A stretch of 11,642 bases of DNA from Thermogutta sp. GTDB lineage: Bacteria > Planctomycetota > Planctomycetia > Pirellulales > Thermoguttaceae. The first letter of the stretch is position 1. Every line of letters begins with the position of its first letter. Position numbers and translations under genes: made by a program. The stretch spans positions 1 through 11,642 of the forward strand of contig NZ_JACIYL010000044.1 in the NCBI RefSeq assembly GCF_014359955.1. Reading direction: 5' to 3'. The notes beneath the pieces were generated by a model. That model made no database searches. It saw nothing but the letters and a program-made list of their open reading frames with translations, and was not told the DNA's origin. Of this stretch, positions 6,523-11,642 are shown in pieces.

Positions 6523-6620
6523 GCAGTGCGTGTGGAAACGGGCCCTGGCAGAAGGAACAGGCATTCCGCGAATAATGATGGGGACTCACCTGGCAGGGAA
6601 CGCGACGAGAGGTTCAGGCC

Positions 6621-6989
6621 ATGATACAGATGCAAACTCGGCTGGATGTAGCCGACAACACGGGCGTCAAGGAATTGATGTGCATCAAAGTGCTGGGGGG
6701 AAGTCGGCGGCGCTATGCGACGCTGGGCGATATCGTGGTATGCAGTGTCAAAGGCGTGATCCCCGGCAGCACGTTCCAGAAAGGGGCGGTAGTGCGGGCG
6801 GTGATCGTTCGCACCCGAAAGCCGAAACGCCGTCCCGACGGGAGCTACGTGCGGTTCGACAGCAACGCTGCGGTCATTGTTGATAACGAAGGGAACCCAA
6901 GGGGAACGCGCATTTTCGGCGCGGTGGCAAGGGAATTGCGGGAAAAGAACTTCATGAAGATCGTGAGCCTCGCGGCCGAGGTGGTGTGA
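6621..6989 (+). CDS. rplN: 50S ribosomal protein L14
   Basis: L14 forms part of an intersubunit bridge and is the binding site of the silencing factor RsfS. Its 122 residues are exactly the usual length. It starts [20 protein letters not shown] and continues with Cys-Ile-Lys-Val-Leu-Gly-Gly, the [15 protein letters not shown] segment, [14 protein letters not shown], and [28 protein letters not shown] divided around residue 85. Start at 6621 is supported by GAGAGG (6607-6612) 8 nt upstream. It is the first gene of the spc block in E. coli terms, but I saw no good promoter in the 98-nt spacer before it. Its stop overlaps the rplX ATG by one base (TGATG). Confidence 0.98.
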   Translation: MIQMQTRLDVADNTGVKELMCIKVLGGSRRRYATLGDIVVCSVKGVIPGSTFQKGAVVRAVIVRTRKPKRRPDGSYVRFDSNAAVIVDNEGNPRGTRIFGAVARELREKNFMKIVSLAAEVV

Positions 6990-7339
6990 TGCGAATCCGA
7001 GTCGATGACATCGTCGAAGTGATTGCCGGAGACGATAAGGGCGTCCGCGGTCGCGTCCTCCGCGTGGACCGGAAGGAGGGGCGCGTGGTGGTGGAAGGGG
7101 TGAACGTGGTTCTCAAGCACGTTCGCCCGTCGCGTCAGGCCCGGCAGGGTGGTCGTCTTTCCAAGGAGCGACCGATTCAGATGTCCAACGTCATGCTGGT
7201 TTGCCCGTCGTGCGACCGGGCGACGCGCGTGGGCGCGCGATTCCTGCCGGATGGATCCAAGGTGCGGTACTGCAAAAAGTGCAACGCGAACATTGGGGTC
7301 ATCTCACCCCCGCGGAAGCGTGTGGCGCAACAGGCTTGA
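6989..7339 (+). CDS. rplX: 50S ribosomal protein L24, four-cysteine (zinc ribbon) form
   Basis: L24 is an early assembly-initiator protein that binds the 5' end of 23S rRNA. The 116-residue product has an N-terminal KOW domain (GDDKGVRGRVL, about 14-24) and VVVEGVNVVLKHVRPS. A C-terminal ribbon contains two CxxC pairs, Cys72/Cys75 and Cys95/Cys98, around a TRVG…DGSKVRYC segment. Such pairs are seen in L24 of some other bacteria, including Thermus, and are expected to bind zinc. The start is taken as ATG at 6989, overlapping the rplN stop by one base (TGATG). A GTG at 6986 would add one residue and overlap by four. Translation is most likely coupled to rplN. Followed by rplE after 19 nt. Confidence 0.95.
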   Translation: MRIRVDDIVEVIAGDDKGVRGRVLRVDRKEGRVVVEGVNVVLKHVRPSRQARQGGRLSKERPIQMSNVMLVCPSCDRATRVGARFLPDGSKVRYCKKCNANIGVISPPRKRVAQQA

Positions 7340-7358
7340 AACGAGAGATTGATGGACT

Positions 7359-7904
7359 ATGGAACCGCGCTTGCTGGAAAAATATCGGAAAGAGGTGATA
7401 CCGGCCCTCAAAGAGAAGTTGGGTCGGCAGAACATCCTCTCACTCCCCCGACTGGAAAAGATTGTCATCAACATGGGGGTGGGTGAGGCCAAGAAGGAGA
7501 AAAAGTACCTGGACGAGGCAGTGGATGCGCTCACCCAGATTGCCGGTCAAAAGGCCGTCATCACGCGTGCCAAGAAATCCGTCGCCGGCTTCCAGGTCCG
7601 CCAGGGAATGGCGATCGGGTGCAAGGTGACCCTCCGCGGACGGAGGATGTACGAGTTTCTCGATCGGCTCATTTCCATCGCTCTGCCTCGGGTTCGCGAC
7701 TTCCGGGGGCTGAATCCACGGGCGTTCGACGGGCGGGGAAACTATACTCTTGGACTGAGCGAACAAATGGTGTTCCCGGAATTGAATCCGGATAAATATT
7801 CCCGAACCCAGGGGATGGACATCTGCATCGTGACCACTGCGAAAAATGATGATGAAGCGAGAGAGTTGCTTCGCCTTCTGGGGATGCCGTTCAGAAGCGA
7901 GTAA
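7359..7904 (+). CDS. rplE: 50S ribosomal protein L5
   Basis: L5 binds 5S rRNA, contacts the P-site tRNA and makes an intersubunit bridge with S13. The 181-residue product is canonical: [16 protein letters not shown] (about 29-44), [20 protein letters not shown] (about 68-87), [28 protein letters not shown] split around 95-115, and the C-terminal [25 protein letters not shown]. Length is two residues more than E. coli. The SD before the ATG at 7359 is weak, and the gap from rplX is 19 nt, so coupling to rplX is plausible. In E. coli, S8 represses the spc operon by binding near the rplE start; I did not find an obvious copy of that structure here. Confidence 0.97.
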   Translation: MEPRLLEKYRKEVIPALKEKLGRQNILSLPRLEKIVINMGVGEAKKEKKYLDEAVDALTQIAGQKAVITRAKKSVAGFQVRQGMAIGCKVTLRGRRMYEFLDRLISIALPRVRDFRGLNPRAFDGRGNYTLGLSEQMVFPELNPDKYSRTQGMDICIVTTAKNDDEARELLRLLGMPFRSE

Positions 7905-7936
7905 CCGAATTTGGCAGGCGTAACAGGACTCAACCA

Positions 7937-8122
7937 ATGGCGAGTAAATCCAAAATTGCAAAATTCCACAAAAAGCCCAAATTCAGCACGCGGTTTCGAA
8001 ACCGGTGCCGGATTTGCGGAAGGCCACGAGGCGTCTATCGCCGGTTTGGCCTTTGCCGTATTTGCATCCGCAAACTGGCGGATCAGGGGATGATTCCTGG
8101 TTTGATGAAGGCGAGCTGGTAA
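7937..8122 (+). CDS. rpsN: 30S ribosomal protein S14, zinc-binding (type Z)
   Basis: S14 completes the 30S head near S10 and S3. This is the short zinc-binding form, 61 residues, not the roughly 100-residue form of E. coli. Zinc ligands are Cys24, Cys27, Cys40 and Cys43 (CRICGRPRG … [11 protein letters not shown]), followed by the typical Gly-Met-Ile-Pro-Gly and a C-terminal Ser-Trp. It starts [19 protein letters not shown]. The ATG at 7937 has AGGA (7925-7928) 8 nt upstream. It lies in the usual place between rplE and rpsH and only 16 nt before rpsH. No cysteine is missing, so zinc binding is expected. Confidence 0.96.
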   Translation: MASKSKIAKFHKKPKFSTRFRNRCRICGRPRGVYRRFGLCRICIRKLADQGMIPGLMKASW

Positions 8123-8138
8123 AGGGATAAACGTGCCT

Positions 8139-8534
8139 ATGATGACCGACCCAATCGCCGATATGTTGACCCGCATTCGGAATGCGATCCGCGTGGAGCG
8201 GCCCCATGTCGATATTCCTGCATCGCAGCTCAAACGCGGCCTGGCCGACGTCTTGAAACGAGAAGGCTACATCTGGGACTGGGAAGAGATTCCGGGACAG
8301 CCCCGCGCCACGTTGCGGCTGTATTTGAAGTACGGTCCAAACGGCGAACAGGTCATCCGTCACATACGTCGGGTCAGCAAACCTGGGCGCAGAATTTACC
8401 GTCGGGTGGCCGATTTGAAGCCCGTGCTCAACGGATTGGGAATTTTCATTCTCAGCACGAGTCGCGGGATCCTCAGCGACCGGGAGGCCCGGACGCGTAA
8501 TGTTGGGGGTGAGATCCTGTGTGAAGTGTGGTGA
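8139..8534 (+). CDS. rpsH: 30S ribosomal protein S8
   Basis: S8 is a primary binding protein of the 16S rRNA central domain and, in E. coli, the repressor of the spc operon. The 131-residue product begins MMTDPIADMLTRIRNA and ends with LSTSRGILSDREARTRNVGGEILCEVW divided around residue 115, the rRNA-binding signature. The middle has a GYIWDWEE segment and a basic hinge with KPGRRIYRR. The start is uncertain by two codons: a GTG at 8133 gives MPMMTDP and lies closer to AAAGGGA (8121-8127), while ATG 8139 agrees better with the family N terminus. Spacing to rpsN is 10-16 nt, so the two are probably coupled. Confidence 0.95.
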   Translation: MMTDPIADMLTRIRNAIRVERPHVDIPASQLKRGLADVLKREGYIWDWEEIPGQPRATLRLYLKYGPNGEQVIRHIRRVSKPGRRIYRRVADLKPVLNGLGIFILSTSRGILSDREARTRNVGGEILCEVW

Positions 8535-8585
8535 GAGGGACCACCGCGGCCACGCGAATTCAAAGGCGAGGATGAGTGAGAAGCT

Positions 8586-9131
8586 ATGTCGCGAATAGGA
8601 AAACGTCCGGTACCCATTCCCCAGGGTGTCAAAGTCACCGTTGAGGGACGACTCATCACGGTGGAGGGTCCTAAGGGACGCCTCCAGTGGGAGCATCGTC
8701 CAGAGGTCCAGGTCACCGTGCAGGAGCAGCCGCACCAGGTCGTGGTGCAACGGGTCCAGGAAACGCGCCTGGCGCGGGCACTTCATGGATTGACCCGGGC
8801 GCTCGTCAATAACATGATCGTCGGTGTGACCCAGGGCTATGAAAAGCGTCTGGAAATCGTGGGCGTGGGTTACCTGGCGGCTGTCCAGGGGCGGACGCTG
8901 CAGCTCCGCGTGGGTTACGCCAACGAGCTGCAGGTGCCGATTCCCGACGGACTGGAAGTGACCTGCCCCGATCAGCAGCATATCGTGATCCGGGGAATTG
9001 ATAAACAGAAGGTCGGCAACTTCGCGGCGTCGGTCCGCGCCCTGCGGAAGCCCGATCCCTACAAGGGCAAAGGCATCCGGTATCAGGGCGAGCATATCCG
9101 CATGAAGGAAGGAAAGGTCTCGGCGAAGTAG
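8586..9131 (+). CDS. rplF: 50S ribosomal protein L6
   Basis: L6 binds near the sarcin-ricin loop and the GTPase-associated centre. The 181-residue product is canonical: MSRIGKRPVPIPQGVKV at the N terminus, TVEGPKGRLQW, a central VGVGYLAAVQGRTLQLRVGYAN part (about 97-118), and the signature PDPYKGKGIRYQGEH near the C terminus (about 157-171). Two L6 repeats, from an ancient duplication, are present. The SD before the ATG at 8586 is weak and the 51-nt spacer holds two short open frames chained by GTGA and ATGA overlaps. It is followed by the longest spc-block spacer, 115 nt. Confidence 0.97.
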   Translation: MSRIGKRPVPIPQGVKVTVEGRLITVEGPKGRLQWEHRPEVQVTVQEQPHQVVVQRVQETRLARALHGLTRALVNNMIVGVTQGYEKRLEIVGVGYLAAVQGRTLQLRVGYANELQVPIPDGLEVTCPDQQHIVIRGIDKQKVGNFAASVRALRKPDPYKGKGIRYQGEHIRMKEGKVSAK

Positions 9132-9160
9132 TCCTGAACCGCACGGCAGGTTGTGGGAGT

Positions 9161-9192
9161 CTGCTGGTACGATCGGCGTGATCAGCTAGTAG
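9161..9192 (+). promoter_or_regulatory. Hairpin in the rplF–rplR spacer
   Basis: Bases 9161-9168 can pair with 9185-9192 (eight pairs, three of them G·U as RNA), then a small internal loop, then GATC (9171-9174) with GATC (9180-9183) around a 5-nt loop. No T run follows, so it is not an intrinsic terminator. Downstream, 9196-9240 turns A- and purine-rich, unlike the GC-rich surroundings, and should be unstructured up to the rplR start. A role in ribosome loading, processing or protein binding is possible but unproven. Confidence 0.35.
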
Positions 9193-9246
9193 GATAGGAA
9201 ACAGGCGGTCGGAAAATAGAAAACACAACACAAGAGAGAGTGAGCC

Positions 9247-9741
9247 GTGAGTCAGCTTAAACGATTACAGCGGCGACGGTTGCGGCGAATGTATCGGGTG
9301 CGTAACAAACTCAAAAGGGTGTCCACGCGACCCCGATTGAGCGTGTTCCGCAGCCATAAGCATATCTACGCCCAGATTATTGACGATACTCAGGGGCGGA
9401 CGTTGGCGGCGGCCAGTACCGTGGAAAAAGACATCCGCGACATGGTGGGTGGATACGGCGGCAACATTCAGGCAGCCACCGTGGTGGGACGGATCATCGC
9501 CGAACGGGCTCTGGCCGCGGGCGTTCGCCAGGTCGTGTTTGATCGGGGGCCGTACAAGTATCACGGTCGGGTGGCAGCACTGGCCGATGCCGCTCGGGAT
9601 GCGGGTCTGGATATCGGGCCCAAAAAGGAGGTTCAGGCGGCTTCCGCCCAGGAAGAAACGGATAAAAAAGGCCAGAAGGCAAAGGGTGGTGGCAAGGCCG
9701 ATGCCGCTAAAGGCAAAGGTGGGGAGAAGAAAAAGTCCTGA
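9247..9741 (+). CDS. rplR: 50S ribosomal protein L18, with Lys/Ala/Gly-rich C-terminal tail
   Basis: L18 binds 5S rRNA and links it to the central protuberance. Residues 1-124 match the family: a strongly basic N terminus ([17 protein letters not shown]), [20 protein letters not shown] (29-47), a Thr-Leu-Ala-Ala-Ala-Ser strand, and [20 protein letters not shown] (98-117) followed by GLDIG. The total of 164 residues exceeds the usual 117-122. The extra 40 residues (125-164) are low-complexity, with repeated Lys-Gly-Lys and Ala-rich stretches, and are probably disordered and rRNA-associated. The start codon is GTG at 9247, with a purine-rich GAGAGAG tract (9234-9240) as SD. No in-frame ATG fits the conserved N terminus. 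Confidence 0.94.
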   Translation: MSQLKRLQRRRLRRMYRVRNKLKRVSTRPRLSVFRSHKHIYAQIIDDTQGRTLAAASTVEKDIRDMVGGYGGNIQAATVVGRIIAERALAAGVRQVVFDRGPYKYHGRVAALADAARDAGLDIGPKKEVQAASAQEETDKKGQKAKGGGKADAAKGKGGEKKKS

Positions 9742-9770
9742 TTGGGCATACAGAAAATTAAGGGTCACTC

Positions 9771-10262
9771 ATGGCAACAGACCTTGAACCGATCCGTGGC
9801 CAACTGATTGAAAAAGTTCTCAGCGTCCGCCGGTGCGCGGCCGTCGTCAAAGGGGGACGCCGGTTCAGTTTCACCGCCCTCGTTGTCGTCGGCGACGGCA
9901 TGGGCAAAGTAGGCTGGGGATACGGAAAAGCGAACGAGGTTCCACCGGCCGTCGCCAAGGCAATCAAAGATGGAATGCGGCGGATGAAGCCGGTCACCGT
10001 TATCGACGGTACCATCCCCCATCAAGTTTGGGGAGAATTCGGGGCCGCCAAGGTCGTGCTCATCCCGGCGGGCCCTGGGACCGGCGTCATTGCGGGAGCG
10101 GCCGTGCGGGCGGTCTGCGAAGCAGCGGGAATCAAAAATATTCTGACCAAAAGCTACGGAAACACCAACCCCATCAACCTGGTGAAAGCCACGATGAACG
10201 CCCTCGAGAAATTGCGGTCGAGGGCCGAGGTTGAACGTTTGAGAGGGACATCACTGGCATGA
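9771..10262 (+). CDS. rpsE: 30S ribosomal protein S5
   Basis: S5 lies at the mRNA entry channel with S3 and S4 and affects decoding fidelity. The 163-residue product has the double-stranded RNA binding-like domain with the [17 protein letters not shown] loop (27-43), whose KGGR part is the site of known spectinomycin-resistance changes in E. coli and appears wild type. It continues with [15 protein letters not shown], and the C-terminal domain has [20 protein letters not shown] (101-120) and [14 protein letters not shown] (128-141). AAGGGT (9760-9765) provides the SD at 5 nt. Its stop overlaps the rplO start by four bases (ATGA) with no rpmD between them. Confidence 0.98.
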   Translation: MATDLEPIRGQLIEKVLSVRRCAAVVKGGRRFSFTALVVVGDGMGKVGWGYGKANEVPPAVAKAIKDGMRRMKPVTVIDGTIPHQVWGEFGAAKVVLIPAGPGTGVIAGAAVRAVCEAAGIKNILTKSYGNTNPINLVKATMNALEKLRSRAEVERLRGTSLA

Positions 10263-10759
10263 ATATTGATCAGGTCAACCGAGGCATCGTAAAACATAAA
10301 GCGCGGAAGCGAGTGGGCCGGGGGCCCGGCTCAGGACACGGCAAGACCTGCGGTCGTGGGCACAAGGGTGCGCGGTCCCGGAGCGGCTGGCGCCAGAAAC
10401 CCGGTTTCGAAGGCGGTCAGATGCCGCTCATTCGTCGCGTGCCCAAGCGGGGCTTCAATAACGCGCGCTTCGCACCCCGGATTGCCGAGGTCAATGTCGA
10501 GGTCCTCGAAAAGCTGTTTGCCGATGGGAGCGAGATTAACCCCGACGTCCTCAGGGAGCGGGGAGTGATCAAAGGCGTATTTGATGAGGTGAAGATTCTC
10601 GGCGATGGCGAGCTCACCAAGAAGCTCGTCGTCGCGGCCCATCGGTTCAGCCGCTCGGCGAAGGAAAAGATTGAAAAGGCGGGTGGTCAGGCGGTGGTTT
10701 TGCCGGGGAAAACTCCCGTCGAAGAAAAAAAGAAACAGAAGAAGGCAGCCACGACCTGA
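10259..10759 (+). CDS. rplO: 50S ribosomal protein L15
   Basis: L15 is a late 50S assembly protein that reaches into the 23S rRNA core by a long basic N-terminal arm. The 166-residue product has that arm as [20 protein letters not shown] (17-36), then [27 protein letters not shown] split around 40-66. The C-terminal domain has a Leu-rich strand and [10 protein letters not shown] (141-150). About 20 residues longer than E. coli L15, with a Lys-rich tail ([13 protein letters not shown]). The ATG at 10259 overlaps the rpsE stop as ATGA; GAGAGGGA (10241-10248) inside rpsE may act as SD. Translation is very likely coupled to rpsE. Confidence 0.97.
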   Translation: MNIDQVNRGIVKHKARKRVGRGPGSGHGKTCGRGHKGARSRSGWRQKPGFEGGQMPLIRRVPKRGFNNARFAPRIAEVNVEVLEKLFADGSEINPDVLRERGVIKGVFDEVKILGDGELTKKLVVAAHRFSRSAKEKIEKAGGQAVVLPGKTPVEEKKKQKKAATT

Positions 10760-10813
10760 TGATGCGGTGAAAACGGATTAGCTGGCAATGCCTGACACGG
10801 GACGGTCCAGTGT

Positions 10814-11642
10814 ATGTGGGAAAAAATTCGCATTATCTTCACGATTCGTGAACTTCGTCAGAAGATCCTCCTGACGCTCGTCCTTCTGGCGATTTACCGT
10901 ATCGGTGAGCAAATCCCCGTGCCGGGCGTCAATACCGAGCGGATGACGGCCGTCTTCCGCAGCGAAGCCGCCGGTGGGTTCCGCGACCTCCTGGATCAGA
11001 TTACCGTGTTCGCCGCCAGCCGTCTGGATCAGGCCACCATTTTCGGTCTGGGAATCATGCCCTACATCTCGGCCTCGATCATTTTTCAGCTCCTGGCCAG
11101 TGTGTATCCGCCTCTGGAAAAGCTGAAGAAGGAAGGGCCGGCGGGCTACAAGAAGATCAACGAATACACGCGCTACGCCACCGTGGGAATCTGCATCATT
11201 CAGAGCTGGATGTACGTGGCGTGGTTGAGTGCCCAGGGATTCGTGCGCCCGGAGTACACCTACGGAGAAGGGCAGGGCGTCTATTTCTCCTGGTTCCTGA
11301 TGGCTGTCATCACAATGACGGCGGGAACCACCTTCCTCATGTGGCTCGGGGAGCAGATCGATGAGTATGGCGTGGGCAACGGGATCAGCCTTCTCATTAT
11401 GGCGGGAATTCTGGCCCGGATGATTCCCGCCCTGTATCAGGAACTGCGGCCGGTGTTTGACGAGGGGCTTGAGCTGACCAGCAGCGGCGGGAAACTCGGG
11501 TTCGACACGCTGGCTGTGCTGTTCGTCCTCTTTGTCTCGGTGGTGGCGGGGGTCGTGTATATGACCCGTGCCCAGCGGCGGATCCTGACGCAGAGTGCGA
11601 GGCATGTGCGCGGACGTCGGGTTTATGGCGGAGCCCGAGATT
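10814..11642 (+). CDS. secY: Preprotein translocase subunit SecY, N-terminal part (3' end outside window)
   Basis: SecY is the channel-forming subunit of the SecYEG translocon in the inner membrane. The frame is open from ATG 10814 to the window end, 276 codons of the usual 430-450. It begins MWEKIRIIFTIRELRQKI, then TM1 (about 18-36) with RIGEQIPVPGVN after it, a plug-region stretch near 55-73, and TM2 with the family signature GLGIMPYISASIIFQLL (78-94). Further helices lie at about 120-140, 157-177, 188-206 (GVGNGISLLIMAG, a second signature) and 232-252. The last residues (AQRRILTQSARHVRGRRVYGG) belong to the cytoplasmic loop after TM6. The SD is weak. The 54-nt spacer after rplO has no terminator, so secY is probably cotranscribed, as in E. 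coli. Confidence 0.95.
   Translation, partial: MWEKIRIIFTIRELRQKILLTLVLLAIYRIGEQIPVPGVNTERMTAVFRSEAAGGFRDLLDQITVFAASRLDQATIFGLGIMPYISASIIFQLLASVYPPLEKLKKEGPAGYKKINEYTRYATVGICIIQSWMYVAWLSAQGFVRPEYTYGEGQGVYFSWFLMAVITMTAGTTFLMWLGEQIDEYGVGNGISLLIMAGILARMIPALYQELRPVFDEGLELTSSGGKLGFDTLAVLFVLFVSVVAGVVYMTRAQRRILTQSARHVRGRRVYGGARD

Noticed and set aside
7983..9095. 370-residue open frame on the minus strand across rpsN, rpsH and rplF
   Set aside because: Antisense shadow of three conserved genes, with no recognisable domain or SD.
10788..10874. Small frame from ATG 10788 overlapping the secY start
   Set aside because: It lies mostly inside secY in another frame, has no good SD, and does not meet the secY start by a typical overlap.
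10778..11605. 275-residue open frame on the minus strand opposite secY
   Set aside because: His/Arg/Glu-rich composition is the mirror of a membrane protein gene; the + strand frame is clearly SecY.

Overview
The window is most of a bacterial S10–spc ribosomal-protein gene cluster, read entirely on the + strand. In order it holds a partial transporter gene, then rpsJ-rplC-rplD-rplW-rplB-rpsS-rplV-rpsC-rplP-rpmC-rpsQ-rplN-rplX-rplE-rpsN-rpsH-rplF-rplR-rpsE-rplO, and the first 276 codons of secY, which is cut by the right edge. All twenty r-protein genes look intact. The DNA is GC-rich. The S3 and SecY sequences, the four-cysteine L24, the zinc-type S14, the missing rpmD (L30) and the wide spacers suggest a planctomycete, possibly of the Pirellulales. 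That placement rests on remembered family resemblance, not on a database search.

Layout. Bases 1-420 are the C-terminal part of a POT/PTR-family peptide transporter. Bases 421-718 are the only real control region: a GC-rich hairpin just after the transporter stop, a good sigma70-type promoter (628-656), and a short leader with a hairpin and a Shine-Dalgarno sequence in front of rpsJ. Bases 719-5771 carry the S10 block (rpsJ to rplP). Bases 5855-10759 carry rpmC and rpsQ and then the spc block (rplN to rplO). Bases 10814-11642 are the secY start. No tuf, fusA or rpsG/rpsL lies directly upstream of rpsJ, so the str block is not joined here.

How the genes work together. The proteins are core components of the 30S subunit (S3, S5, S8, S10, S14, S17, S19) and the 50S subunit (L2, L3, L4, L5, L6, L14, L15, L16, L18, L22, L23, L24, L29). 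SecY is the membrane channel used by ribosomes that export proteins. I saw no convincing strong promoter or intrinsic terminator inside the cluster, so one long transcript from the promoter before rpsJ is the simplest reading.

Unusual points. rpsC and rplP overlap by 62 nt, so twenty codons are read in two frames. rpmD is absent and rpsE runs straight into rplO with a 4-nt overlap. Eleven junctions have spacers of about 50-166 nt where such operons are often tightly packed. Several of those spacers hold hairpins or small open frames that run from one stop codon to the next start. I found no mobile element, CRISPR array, tRNA or rRNA, and no clearly new system; the best leads are RNA structures and coupling arrangements in the spacers.
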